NCBI RefSeq assembly: GCF_027706845.1
Contig: NZ_JAQGCZ010000013.1
Location: 1 to 64,000 of the forward strand
Direction of reading: 5' to 3'
DNA: 64,000 nt
From: Mycolicibacterium sp. BiH015
GTDB taxonomy: Bacteria; Actinomycetota; Actinomycetes; Mycobacteriales; Mycobacteriaceae
Positions within the stretch are counted from its first letter, which is position 1, and each line of letters starts with the position of its first letter. This document shows positions 25,431 to 33,990 of the stretch, one piece after another. Below the pieces are notes generated by a model. The model searched no databases. It had not been told where the DNA came from and saw only the letters and a list, made by a program, of their open reading frames with translations. A program made the translations under genes and the position numbers.

Positions 25431-25540
25431 CCTTTCGGCGATCCGGCCTCACACAAGAGACGAGCCCCGGATCGCCGAAGCGGACCGCGGGGCTCTGGGA
25501 AGCAGCTAAACCACGGGCACCGCTGGCCGGTACCCGTAGA
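25431..25540 (-). promoter_or_regulatory. Hairpin-rich leader upstream of chorismate mutase
   Basis: Three hairpins precede the ATG on the minus strand. 25513-25521 pairs with 25529-25537. 25488-25494 (CGGGGCT) pairs with 25463-25469 (AGCCCCG). 25467-25479 pairs perfectly with 25434-25446 over 13 bp. The last two share bases 25467-25469 and their stems collide, giving mutually exclusive folds about 37 bases before the start codon. An attenuator or other RNA switch is possible; no known riboswitch class recognised. Confidence 0.5.
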
Positions 25541-26266
25541 AAAATCGCCACTGCGCAGTGAGCACCTAGCGAGTGTGCCACTAGCGACGGGCACTGCGCA
25601 AAGAGTTGGGCGAGCCCACGTCGACCGCGGTTCACCGATCTCTGCCGAGGGGTGACATCGATTTGCCCGAGAGTGGGCGGGCCCAGTGCGAAGGAATCTC
25701 GGTCGTGATCCGCAGTGCAGGCAGATTCGAGGGCTTGGGCAACGTGGTGCATGGCCGTCACCGGTCGGTCACCGCCGATTGGTTGTACGGACCTTTGTCG
25801 CACGCCACATGCGAAAAGGCAGCGCAATCCCGACGTAACCGCCCCGTATTGACGGACGGGTGGATATACAGTGGCTACGAGGCGCGAGGCCGGAAGCGCC
25901 CAGATGAGATCGGCGCCTCGTTGCCGGTCGGTGAACGTGAGGTCGATGCCGATTCAGGTTGCTCAGCTCCATCGCGGATCGATGTGGGTCCGGTCGAAGC
26001 CTTGACGGTCGCGGCATTCAGTATTGTTTGCTGAAGTCCCATGCAGTCGAGCGACTGCTGCGCCTCGTACAAATGCCGGGGGTCGGCCTGGGATGCGTAA
26101 CATGCGGGACCGTCGAGGATGGGTATGTTGCTGAAAACTATTGTCTTGCAGGCTTTCTAATTGTTCTTGTGATCAGAATCGCCTCCCCCGGCCGGGGCTT
26201 CCTGCCCGGTGGCCGCGCCTTCCGACGGCAGCTCCGGGCATGCTCTCCGGCAATCGGCGCATCTTC
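25541..26266. other. Intergenic region at the left edge of the PGRS/C39 island
   Basis: About 730 bases between the chorismate mutase leader and the PGRS1 promoter without a convincing gene. Short frames on both strands lack ribosome sites and recognisable domains. The stretch after about 25,850 is visibly richer in A and T than the flanking genes. Orthologues on either side of the island are adjacent in M. tuberculosis, so the left boundary of the insertion should lie here. Confidence 0.5.
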
Positions 26267-26296
26267 TTGACACGTTGCTGAGCGCGACCATAGATT
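26267..26296 (+). promoter_or_regulatory. Promoter of PGRS1 (shared TTGACA-GTTGCTG type)
   Basis: TTGACA (26267-26272), an 18-base spacer beginning CGTTGCTG, and TAGATT (26291-26296). The same arrangement with the same GTTGCTG block precedes the other two PGRS genes. The start codon is 75 bases downstream. Confidence 0.7.
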
Positions 26297-26370
26297 GCCC
26301 TTGCCCAGCATTTTCTGGGTTCACCGCAGCGCCGTACGGGGCGAACAAATTTCAGACGGGGGAATCATTC

Positions 26371-27846
26371 ATGGCGAAGCATCGCACTACGCAAACCACA
26401 CGGCAGGGGTCAGCGCTCGGCTACCTCACGGCAGGGGTGTTCGGAACGGCGATGGTCGGCGCCGGGTTCGCCCTGGCCGTCACTGCTGACGCCGACTCCC
26501 TTTCGACCGTGAGAGCGGACGTGCGGCTGGCGTCGACCGACTCGGCGCTGGCGCCGGAGTGCCTCGCGGGTCCGGGCGCGGGCGACAGCTGTGACACGTT
26601 CGTGGGTTCCGGCGGTGCCGCGATACCTCTTGCTTTGACCTCTGCCAATCCGGCGCTGCGGCCGATCATCGGTCCCGGCGGTTGGTTGATCGGCGACGGC
26701 CTCGATGCGGCGGCCGATTGTGAAGGCAGTGCCTGCCGCGGAGGCAATGGCGGGTTGCTGTGGGGTAACGGCGGAGACGGACTCTACGGCTACGACGGCG
26801 GCAACGCGGGGCTGCTGTTCGGCGACGGAGGCGACGGCGGCGACGGCCTCGATGCCGAGTACCGCCCCGCCACCGGCGACAAGCTCTCAGCCACCGACGG
26901 AGGCCACGGTGGTCGCGGCAGCCTCTTCGGCGATGGCGGAAACGGCGGACGCGGCGGCGACGACAACAATGAGCTGGACTCCGACGATCCGGAGAACAAC
27001 GATGCCGAGGCCGGCTGGGGAGGCGACGGCGGACGCGGCGGCTTGTTCGGCGGGACCGGCGGAAGCGGCGGGGCCGGTGGCAACGCTACGTCCGACAACG
27101 GCGATGCCGTCGGCGGCGACGGGGGTGTCGGCGGCGACTCGAGTAGCAGCAGGGGCGGAGATGGCGGCCAGGGCGGCGAAGCCTTCTCGCTCGGTGGCTT
27201 CGCCGACGGCGGCTGGGGCGGTGACGGCGGTGATTCCGTCGGTGGCGACGGCGGCGACGGCGGCGACGGCGGTCACGCTGCGGGTCTGCTCGAAGACACC
27301 GTGGCGACGGGCGGCCGCGGCGGTGACGGCGGCTCGACGATCCTCGGTGACGGCGGCGACGGCGGCAAGGGTGCAGACGCGACCAACCTCGACGGCGACG
27401 CGGCAGGCGGTCAGGGCGGCGACGGCGGGACGGCGTCGACCGGCAACGGCGGTGCGGGCGGTCAGGGCGGCAACGGCCAATCTGTCGAGGGTGATGGCTA
27501 CGGCGGCGACGGCGGCGCAGGCGGCAACGTGGGCTCGCTCGGCACCGGAGGCGGCGGCGGCGACGGGGGCAACGGCAGGGTTGATACCGGCGGTCTATCA
27601 GACTCCGACGGCGACGCCTTCGGTGGCGCCGGCGGTATCGGCGGCCGCGGTGGCATTGTCCTCGGCAACGGTGGCGACGGGGGTGACGGCGGCGACGCCA
27701 CCCTTCCGAACCTGCCCGGCGGAAAGGGCGACGCCACCGAAGGCCTGGGCGGCCTCGGTGGACCAGGCGGGATCGGCGGACAACCAGGAGAACCCGGAGA
27801 GGACGGCACCACGAATCGGTCCGACGCCTCCGACTCCGAACAGTAG
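26371..27846 (+). CDS. PE-less PGRS-repeat protein, paralogue 1
   Basis: A 491-residue Gly/Asp/Asn-rich protein. Residues 1-17 are basic, 18-38 form one hydrophobic segment (signal peptide or membrane anchor), and 64-122 hold four cysteines spaced C-x9-C-x42-C-x4-C around 'RPIIGPGGWLIGDGLDAA'. From about residue 123 to 470 it is made of GGxGG repeats like the PGRS part of PE_PGRS proteins. It ends with a collagen-like G-E-P-G-E-D-G and an acidic tail. There is no PE domain, so export by ESX-5 is not expected; Sec export is inferred. The ATG at 26371 follows a GGGGG ribosome site. Function unknown; glycine-rich calcium-binding or surface roles are proposed for PGRS domains. Confidence 0.85.
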   Translation: MAKHRTTQTTRQGSALGYLTAGVFGTAMVGAGFALAVTADADSLSTVRADVRLASTDSALAPECLAGPGAGDSCDTFVGSGGAAIPLALTSANPALRPIIGPGGWLIGDGLDAAADCEGSACRGGNGGLLWGNGGDGLYGYDGGNAGLLFGDGGDGGDGLDAEYRPATGDKLSATDGGHGGRGSLFGDGGNGGRGGDDNNELDSDDPENNDAEAGWGGDGGRGGLFGGTGGSGGAGGNATSDNGDAVGGDGGVGGDSSSSRGGDGGQGGEAFSLGGFADGGWGGDGGDSVGGDGGDGGDGGHAAGLLEDTVATGGRGGDGGSTILGDGGDGGKGADATNLDGDAAGGQGGDGGTASTGNGGAGGQGGNGQSVEGDGYGGDGGAGGNVGSLGTGGGGGDGGNGRVDTGGLSDSDGDAFGGAGGIGGRGGIVLGNGGDGGDGGDATLPNLPGGKGDATEGLGGLGGPGGIGGQPGEPGEDGTTNRSDASDSEQ

Positions 27847-28782
27847 ACCCAGAAGGGACGGTCGCTCCGAGGCGAGGCTCACGACAGTCTCGGAGGGTCC
27901 ACCCTTGATGATGACGCGTGGCGGTGCGCCAATCACGTTGCGGGTGTTGGTAATTGGCGGGTCAGTGCTGGCATGGGTGCGGCAATGCGCAGGGGCCGAC
28001 TCCGTACCGCCCGCCCGCCCACACATGTGCTGACCGGGCGAGGTCGCACGCGACGCCAATCGAGCGGGTTCCGTCGACCGACGCGTGAGGCTCTCAGCGC
28101 GGTGCCTGCACCGCAGCTTGGCGCGCGTGCGCATGTCTTCGCGGAAAGCTTGCACGAGTCGCTACCTTCTGGCTTTCACGAGCGAAAACATCAGGTGTTT
28201 TCTTTAGCAAAGCTTTGCTATTGACGAGACGGTAGATATAAGATCGTCGTCAAGTCCGCCGCCATGGATGAAGGGGGTTCGGGGATTCGATCGGCCGGTG
28301 CGCCGATTCTTGAGCGTCGACGATCATGTCGCTGATATTGCTGCCGAGTGTTGGTGTGCTACCACCTACACCCGCTTGAGGGCGCGATCGAAGGCGCAGT
28401 TGTGGCGATGGAACGCTGACGCCCTTCGGGGTGTTTTCGGCATGCCCTGATATTGGCGATTGCGCGCACAGAAAATGTTCGCGCGATTGAGCAAGATTCA
28501 TTGCTACATGAGATCTTCAGCAGTATTAGTGGCGGATGTCAGGGCTACCTGATGGCTGCTTCTTTGGTGTTGAGAAAGGCATGCCCGCCCAATGTCGGAA
28601 GGTCAATCAGCTCGCTGCAACGTCGGTAATGATCGTGAAAACCTGGTGTTCGTTGGGTATTTCATTGCCATCTGAGCTGAATGCCGAAGATCTGCCGACG
28701 GCGTCTGCCCCGGACGCGACCACTGCGGACTAGCGTTGTCAGCTGACGCCCAGTGCAAATTGTGTTGGCGTAAATTGTTTCC
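27847..28782. other. A+T-richer gap between PGRS1 and PGRS2, no gene supported
   Basis: About 940 bases. A weak hairpin (27865-27871 with 27889-27895) follows the PGRS1 stop. A perfect palindrome lies at 28205-28220. Short frames at 28268-28450 (+), 28250-28501 (-) and 28536-28733 (+) have no recognisable domain or ribosome site. The part after about 28,180 is more A+T-rich than the rest of the window. Confidence 0.5.
28205..28244 (+). promoter_or_regulatory. 16-bp perfect palindrome overlapping a putative promoter
   Basis: TAGCAAAGCTTTGCTA (28205-28220) is perfectly self-complementary. Its right end supplies TTGCTA (28215-28220), 18 bases before TAAGAT (28239-28244), a plausible -35/-10 pair. 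No clear gene follows, so it may drive a small RNA or be a relic operator. Confidence 0.4.
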
Positions 28783-28812
28783 TTGACAAGTTGCTGAGAT
28801 GCAAATTACGTT
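28783..28812 (+). promoter_or_regulatory. Promoter of PGRS2 / C39 operon
   Basis: TTGACA (28783-28788), an 18-base spacer starting AGTTGCTGAG, and TACGTT (28807-28812), about 80 bases before the GTG start. It shares the GTTGCTG block with the other PGRS promoters. Confidence 0.7.
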
Positions 28813-28891
28813 TAGCTGGCTCATATGACCGAGGAGCAGTGATAAAGGCCGTTGGGGATGGAATCGGCCGTTGACCGGAGGGGATCGCAAG

Positions 28892-30448
28892 GTGGCGAAA
28901 CACCATGCTGCAGTTACGTTCACGGCACGCCGCCAGGTCGCGGCCGGGGTCCTGGGAACGGCAGCGGTAGGCGTTGGGCTCGCGTGGGCGACTGCATCGG
29001 TTGCGCCGACTCCAACCGCGATCGACATCCAGCTGACCTCGACGGGATCGGCTCTGCCCGACTGCTCCGGTGCGAGCTCGGCCACGGAGGGGTGTGGTCT
29101 CAGTCTCGGCTTCCACGGCGCCCCCACGCCGCCGGCGTTGGCTGCGGCAAGCGCCACAATGTTTCGGCCGATCATCGGCAACGGCGGCTGGCTCATCGGC
29201 AACGGCCTGAACGCAGCGGAAGACTGTGTGGCAGAGGCGTGCCGCGGCGGCGACGGTGGACTGCTCTGGGGTAACGGCGGCGACGGGCTCTACGGCTGGG
29301 CCGGCGGCGACGCCGGCCTCATCGGCAACGGCGGCAACGGCGGCGCGGGCGTCGATGCGCAATATGACGTGTTTACGGGAGCGCGTCTGAGCTGGGCCAG
29401 CAACGGTGGTAACGGTGGTCACGGTGGCAGCCTGTTCGGCCGCGGGGGCAATGGAGGCGACGGCGGTCGCGACGAGAACACACTCGACTCACCGTTCGCC
29501 GGCGGCAATAACGCTTGGGGCGGCCATGGCGGCATCGGTGGACAGGGCGGCGGGCTCGGCGGTGACGGCGGCGAGGGCGGCTGGGGCGGTGACGCGTTCT
29601 CCGCGAACGGCAATGCCACGGCAGGTGCCGGGGGCATAGGCGGCGCTTCGGGCGGGCGGGGTTCCCGTGGAAGCGGCGGCGTAGGCGGTGACGGCGGCAA
29701 CGCCGAATCGCAGATCGGCGATGCGAACGGCGGATTCGGCGGTAAGGGCGGCGGCTCGGTATGGGGTGACGCCGGGGCGGGCGGATCGGGCGGTGACGCA
29801 GCGGCGTTCTTCAAAGACGGCCAGGCGACGGCCGGCAATGGCGGTGACGGTGGCTCCACCGAACGAGGAGACGGCGGCGACGGTGGCGCTGGAGGCAGCG
29901 CTATTCCTGCCGGTGAAGCGAACGCCCAAGGCGGCAACGGTGGCAACGGCGGTGGCACACAGGTCGGCGACGGCGGAAACGGCGGCGACGGCGGGTGGGG
30001 TCGCGCTGTCAACGGCGCCGCTACCGGTGGCGCAGGTGGCGACGGCGGCGATGTGACGCAGCGGGGGTCCGGCGGTGCGGGCGGCGAAGGCGGTGATGGC
30101 ACCGTGCTCGGCGACGAGGACGGAGACTCCGCGCCGACGTCGAACGCGTACGGAGGCAAGGGCGGAGCAGGCGGTGACGGTGGGTCCCGACAGGGTGACG
30201 GCGGCGCCGGAGGCAAGGGCGGCAACGCATCGATACCGCCCGTGCAGAGCAATGGAACTTCCGGTGGGCGGGGCTCCTTCACCGCGGGCAGCGGCGGACA
30301 AGGTGGAAAGGCCGGTGGAGCGGGCGAATCCGGCGAAGACGGGGCCGAGGGCTGGAAGGGCCGAACCAACGCTCCCGACAATCCGGCGAACCAGCCGGAC
30401 ACGAACGGCTCTCGCCAAAGTGGGTCGGCACAGGAGACTTCGGACTAG
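28892..30448 (+). CDS. PE-less PGRS-repeat protein, paralogue 2
   Basis: A 518-residue PGRS protein. GTG at 28892 is chosen because GGAGGGG lies eight bases upstream and because it then begins M-A-K-H like paralogue 1; a TTG at 28871 is in frame but precedes the ribosome site. Hydrophobic segment about 16-34; four cysteines at 58, 68, 112 and 117 (C-x9-C-x43-C-x4-C) around 'RPIIGNGGWLIGNGL'; then about 360 residues of GGxGG repeats and a polar tail ending E-T-S-D. Only 40 bases separate its stop from the first C39 gene, so they are probably co-transcribed. Function unknown. Confidence 0.85.
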   Translation: MAKHHAAVTFTARRQVAAGVLGTAAVGVGLAWATASVAPTPTAIDIQLTSTGSALPDCSGASSATEGCGLSLGFHGAPTPPALAAASATMFRPIIGNGGWLIGNGLNAAEDCVAEACRGGDGGLLWGNGGDGLYGWAGGDAGLIGNGGNGGAGVDAQYDVFTGARLSWASNGGNGGHGGSLFGRGGNGGDGGRDENTLDSPFAGGNNAWGGHGGIGGQGGGLGGDGGEGGWGGDAFSANGNATAGAGGIGGASGGRGSRGSGGVGGDGGNAESQIGDANGGFGGKGGGSVWGDAGAGGSGGDAAAFFKDGQATAGNGGDGGSTERGDGGDGGAGGSAIPAGEANAQGGNGGNGGGTQVGDGGNGGDGGWGRAVNGAATGGAGGDGGDVTQRGSGGAGGEGGDGTVLGDEDGDSAPTSNAYGGKGGAGGDGGSRQGDGGAGGKGGNASIPPVQSNGTSGGRGSFTAGSGGQGGKAGGAGESGEDGAEGWKGRTNAPDNPANQPDTNGSRQSGSAQETSD

Positions 30449-30478
30449 CCGCGAGCATCGATCGCACGAGCGGGAAGC

Positions 30479-31249
30479 AGGGGTTGTGATGGGTTCGGAT
30501 CGTTTGGTGTCGCGTACTGGGGCGGGTGTGTTCGTCCTTGGTGTGGGGTTGTTGGTTGCGGCGGGTCCTGGTGTGGCGGTGGCTTCCCCTGGTGATTCGG
30601 GGGATTCGTCGTCGAGTTCGTCGGAGCGGTCGCGTGATTCGGATCGTGGGTCGACTTCGCGGGAGCGTGATCGTGCGGGTTCGTCTTCGTCGTCTCGGGA
30701 GTCGGTGTCGCGTGCGGATCGGCCGTCGGCGCCCTCGGGTGGGTCCGAGGGTGGGTCTTCGGGTGGGTCCGCTGAGGACGGCACGGATGCGCCGAGTGGG
30801 GGTGAGTCGTCTGAGGATGCGGTGACGCGTCCGGGTCGTCGGTCTGGTTCTGATGCTGGTTCGTCTTCGGTTGTGGTGGAACGGGATTCCGCTGTCGAGG
30901 AGTCGCCTGAGGATGATGTCGCTGTGGTCGATGAGCCGGCTGCTGTGGTGAGTGAGCCGGTGTCGGTGCCTGAGGTGGTGGCGCCGGTGTCGGTGGTGGT
31001 GGTGGATCCTGCTCCGGTGACGCGGGTTCCGTCGTTGGGTCGGGTGGCTGCTGGTGTGGATCGGGATCGGTTGTTGACGTTGCGTTCGGTGCGGGTGCAG
31101 CCGCGGGTGGTGCCGGTGGCGCCGTCGTCGCCGTCGTCGCCGGTGGTGCCCGAGGCGATCGGTTATGTGGGTTCGTTGACGTTGACACGCCGTGATCTGG
31201 AACTGCAGGCGACCTACGGCGACCCGGCCAAGGCGGCCAAGTACTGGCA
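30479..31249 (+). repeat. Direct repeat, copy 1 (C39 N-terminal module)
   Basis: This 771-base stretch recurs at 31955-32731 with one six-base indel and only a handful of substitutions that I could find. It covers the ribosome site, signal peptide and Ser/Asp/Val-rich linker of the secreted C39 proteins and stops just before the catalytic domain, which is far more diverged. Confidence 0.9.
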
Positions 31250-31931
31250 GAAGCAGAACTCGGGCGACTGTGTGCTGATGTCGGTGGCCGGCGTGATCGG
31301 GATTCTCACGGGCAAGGCGCCAACCGAGCCCCAGATCGTCTATCAGGCAATGAATCTCCTCAGCGTGACCAATGGCAAGTTTGCGGGCAAGATGATGTAC
31401 CGCGGCATGCGCGACAGCGGCAAGTGGGCGTTCTACGAAGACGCCAGGAATCTGCTCAAGCAATACGGCATCGACTCCAACGTGCACTCGTATGACTCGC
31501 GTGACACCGCCTACGAGGACGCGGCGCTGGAGAAGCTCAAGACGGCGCTCGCAGCTGATAAGGCCGTTATCACCGCGGTCTACAGCCAGATCCTCTATTA
31601 CAAAGCCACTACAGGGTATGTAGTGAGGGAACCCGCGCCCGATGCGGATGCCAATCACGCGGTGGTGGTGACGGGGTACGACCCGAACACCGACATGATC
31701 ACCATCAACGACAGCGCCATCGCGTGGCCGAATTCGGCCGGCGAACCGTATGGCCGGGCTTGGCAGATCCCACGTGAAGTCTTCATGGAGGCGTGGAACC
31801 GTAGCGCGTACCTCACGCTGATCGCCGAGCAGCCTGAGAATCCCCAAGTTCCGCCATCGTCATGGAAGAACCTGCAGCCCCGTCGCGACCAGGCCGCACT
31901 TTCCGGACGCACACAGCACAGAGTCCGCTGA
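30489..31931 (+). CDS. Secreted C39-like papain-fold peptidase, copy A
   Basis: A 480-residue protein: signal peptide (about 1-33, 'GAGVFVLGVGLLVAAGPGVA'), a long disordered Ser/Asp/Arg-rich then Val/Pro-rich linker (34-225), and a C-terminal peptidase C39-type domain. The catalytic Cys is in 'NSGDCVLMSVAGVIG' (residue 261), the His in 'NHAVVVTGY' (390) and the Asp in 'ITINDS' (408). C39 enzymes classically cut after Gly-Gly. GTG at 30486 precedes the ATG directly and is a possible start. It follows PGRS2 by 40 bases. Codon choice differs between linker (many T/G-ending codons) and catalytic domain (mostly C/G-ending). Confidence 0.85.
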   Translation: MGSDRLVSRTGAGVFVLGVGLLVAAGPGVAVASPGDSGDSSSSSSERSRDSDRGSTSRERDRAGSSSSSRESVSRADRPSAPSGGSEGGSSGGSAEDGTDAPSGGESSEDAVTRPGRRSGSDAGSSSVVVERDSAVEESPEDDVAVVDEPAAVVSEPVSVPEVVAPVSVVVVDPAPVTRVPSLGRVAAGVDRDRLLTLRSVRVQPRVVPVAPSSPSSPVVPEAIGYVGSLTLTRRDLELQATYGDPAKAAKYWQKQNSGDCVLMSVAGVIGILTGKAPTEPQIVYQAMNLLSVTNGKFAGKMMYRGMRDSGKWAFYEDARNLLKQYGIDSNVHSYDSRDTAYEDAALEKLKTALAADKAVITAVYSQILYYKATTGYVVREPAPDADANHAVVVTGYDPNTDMITINDSAIAWPNSAGEPYGRAWQIPREVFMEAWNRSAYLTLIAEQPENPQVPPSSWKNLQPRRDQAALSGRTQHRVR

Positions 31932-31954
31932 CACGCAGGATCGCCGATCGAGTA

Positions 31955-32731
31955 AGGGGTTGTGATGGGTTCGGATCGTTTGGTGTCGCGTACTGGGGCG
32001 GGTGTGTTCGTCCTTGGTGTGGGGTTGCTGGTTGCGGCGGGTCCTGGTGTGGCGGTGGCGGTGGCTTCCCCTGGTGATTCGGGGGATTCGTCATCGAGTT
32101 CGTCGGAGCGGTCGCGTGATTCGGATCGTGGGTCGACTTCGCGTGAGCGTGATCGTGCGGGTTCGTCTTCGTCGTCTCGGGAGTCGGTGTCGCGTGCGGA
32201 TCGGCCGTCGGCGCCCTCGGGTGGGTCCGAGGGTGGGTCTTCGGGTGGGTCCGCTGAGGACGGCACGGATGCGCCGAGTGGGGGTGAGTCGTCTGAGGAT
32301 GCGGTGACGCGTCCGGGTCGTCGGTCTGGTTCTGATGCTGGTTCGTCTTCGGTTGTGGTGGAACGGGATTCCGCTGTCGAGGAGTCGCCTGAGGATGATG
32401 TCGCTGTGGTCGATGAGCCGGCTGCTGTGGTGAGTGAGCCGGTGTCGGTGCCTGAGGTGGTGGCGCCGGTGTCGGTGGTGGTGGTGGATCCTGCTCCGGT
32501 GACGCGGGTTCCGTCGTTGGGTCGGGTGGCTGCTGGTGTGGATCGGGATCGGTTGTTGACGTTGCGTTCGGTGCGGGTGCAGCCGCGGGTGGTGCCGGTG
32601 GCGCCGTCGTCGCCGTCGTCGCCGGTGGTGCCCGAGGCGATCGGTTATGCGGGTTCGTTGACGTTGACACGCCGTGATCTGGAACTGCAGGCCACCTACG
32701 GCGACCCGGCCAAGGCAGCCAAGTACTGGCA
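31955..32731 (+). repeat. Direct repeat, copy 2 (C39 N-terminal module)
   Basis: The second copy of the module at 30479-31249. It carries two extra codons (Ala-Val) in the signal peptide region. The near identity against diverged catalytic domains points to recent duplication or gene conversion. Confidence 0.9.
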
Positions 32732-33428
32732 ACCTCAGAGATCGGGAGATTGTGTCCTCATCTCAGTGGCAGACGTCATCGGCCTCCTCACCGGGAAATT
32801 GCCCACGGAACCTCAAATCGTCTATCAGGCAATGAATCTCCTCAGCGTGAACAAGGGACTCTACGCCGGCAAGATGATGTACCGCGGCATGCGCGACAGC
32901 TCGAAGGGCGCATTCTACGAAGACGCCAGAAACTTGCTCGGGCGATACGGCATCGACTCCAACGTGCACCATTTCGGCAACTATGGGTCGCACAACACAT
33001 ACTACGAGAACGAGGCGCTGGAGAAGCTCAAGACCGCGCTTTCCGACTCCGACAAAGCAATCATCGCTTCCATCAACGCCCACGTCTTGTGGTCGAAAGC
33101 CCAACCCGGTTACAACGGGGAAATCCCTTCGCCCACCGCCAATGGCAACCATGCGGTCGTGGTCACGGGATACAACCCCATTACCGACACCATCACGATC
33201 AACGACCACGCCCAAAGCATGATTGTGGACGGCAAGCCGCTGGGGCGGGCCTGGGAGCTACCGCGCGAGGTGTTCATGGCGGCGTGGAACCGAAGCAACT
33301 ATCAGACCCTCATCGCCGAACGGCCCGACAATCCGACGATTCCGACGTCGGCATGGAAGAACCTGCAGCCGCGCCGCGATTCCGTAGCGCTGACCACTGC
33401 AAAAGAGACGCCGCGCCGCTCGCGGTAG
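31965..33428 (+). CDS. Secreted C39-like papain-fold peptidase, copy B
   Basis: A 487-residue paralogue of copy A, 33 bases downstream. The first 240 residues are almost identical to copy A. The catalytic domain is homologous but clearly diverged ('SGDCVLISVADVIGLLTG', 'GNHAVVVTGYNP', 'ITINDH'), keeping Cys, His and Asp. It has a six-residue difference in the loop before the His and a different C-terminus. ATG at 31965, with AAGGGG six bases upstream; a GTG lies directly before it. The pair may have different specificities on the same secretion/linker scaffold. Confidence 0.85.
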   Translation: MGSDRLVSRTGAGVFVLGVGLLVAAGPGVAVAVASPGDSGDSSSSSSERSRDSDRGSTSRERDRAGSSSSSRESVSRADRPSAPSGGSEGGSSGGSAEDGTDAPSGGESSEDAVTRPGRRSGSDAGSSSVVVERDSAVEESPEDDVAVVDEPAAVVSEPVSVPEVVAPVSVVVVDPAPVTRVPSLGRVAAGVDRDRLLTLRSVRVQPRVVPVAPSSPSSPVVPEAIGYAGSLTLTRRDLELQATYGDPAKAAKYWQPQRSGDCVLISVADVIGLLTGKLPTEPQIVYQAMNLLSVNKGLYAGKMMYRGMRDSSKGAFYEDARNLLGRYGIDSNVHHFGNYGSHNTYYENEALEKLKTALSDSDKAIIASINAHVLWSKAQPGYNGEIPSPTANGNHAVVVTGYNPITDTITINDHAQSMIVDGKPLGRAWELPREVFMAAWNRSNYQTLIAERPDNPTIPTSAWKNLQPRRDSVALTTAKETPRRSR

Positions 33429-33447
33429 GCCCGATCAAACCACAGCC

Positions 33448-33990
33448 ATGGACAGTGTCTTACGCGCAGTCGCGACATCGATCGGTCGCCTCAGGGGTGA
33501 GGCGCCGCGTGAGGCACGAATCGTCTACGAGGCCATGAACACTCCGAGTGTGAGCGAGCCGGGCAGGAAGATGTACCGGGGTCTCAGAACCGATGACACC
33601 GTGTCGATCGACGATGCACGTGTCCTGTTGCAGCAGTATGGAATTGGATCGGTCGCCACGACCTACGACACCGGTGAACAGGCTTTGCGGGCATTGAACG
33701 ACACTCTCGCCGATGACTCGAAGGTCGCGATCGTCCCTGTCGAAGGCGGTCACGCAGTGGTGGCCGCCGTGGACTCCCGGGCTCACATCGTTCGGTTCGA
33801 CGACAGCTACGCGGCCGCGGTGTGCGGTTCGCGGCCGCGCGAAGTCTCACTCGACGATTTTGTGAGCTCCTGGGGCACTGCGCGATTCGGACTCGTCGTT
33901 GCCGAACTGGCCGGCGAACAGGCATCCCCGCCCAAGCCGTGGACCATGGTAGGTCCTCGCCGCGAGTCGACCCGAGGGGTGATCGAGTAG
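33448..33990 (+). CDS. Leaderless C39-like pseudoenzyme (catalytic Cys replaced by Ser)
   Basis: A 180-residue protein, 19 bases after copy B, that aligns with the catalytic domain only. 'MDSVLRAVATSIGRLRGEAP' corresponds to 'GDCVLMSVAGVIGILTGKAP', placing Ser3 at the catalytic Cys position. The rest follows: 'IVYEAMN', 'KMYRGLR', 'LLQQYGI', 'GGHAVVAAVD' with the His, and 'VRFDDS' with the Asp. There is no signal peptide or linker, so it should stay in the cytoplasm. It could be a decaying paralogue or an inhibitor/chaperone-like partner of the secreted copies. Confidence 0.75.
   Translation: MDSVLRAVATSIGRLRGEAPREARIVYEAMNTPSVSEPGRKMYRGLRTDDTVSIDDARVLLQQYGIGSVATTYDTGEQALRALNDTLADDSKVAIVPVEGGHAVVAAVDSRAHIVRFDDSYAAAVCGSRPREVSLDDFVSSWGTARFGLVVAELAGEQASPPKPWTMVGPRRESTRGVIE

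Noticed and set aside
25606-26034. A 142-codon plus-strand frame left of PGRS1
   Set aside because: No ribosome site, no recognisable motif, and composition unlike the neighbouring genes. Cannot be supported as a gene.
28250-28733. Short frames on both strands between PGRS1 and PGRS2
   Set aside because: None shows a domain or convincing start, and they overlap one another.
29419-30402. Long Pro/Ser-rich frames antisense to PGRS2 (and to PGRS1 and PGRS3)
   Set aside because: They are the reverse complement of Gly-rich codons (GGC/GGT read as Pro/Ala), not independent genes.
30279-31847. A 522-codon open frame antisense to the first C39 gene and PGRS2 end
   Set aside because: It is a product of the G+C-rich, stop-poor complement: Arg/His/Thr-rich, no domain, no ribosome site. 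The same shadow appears over copy B.
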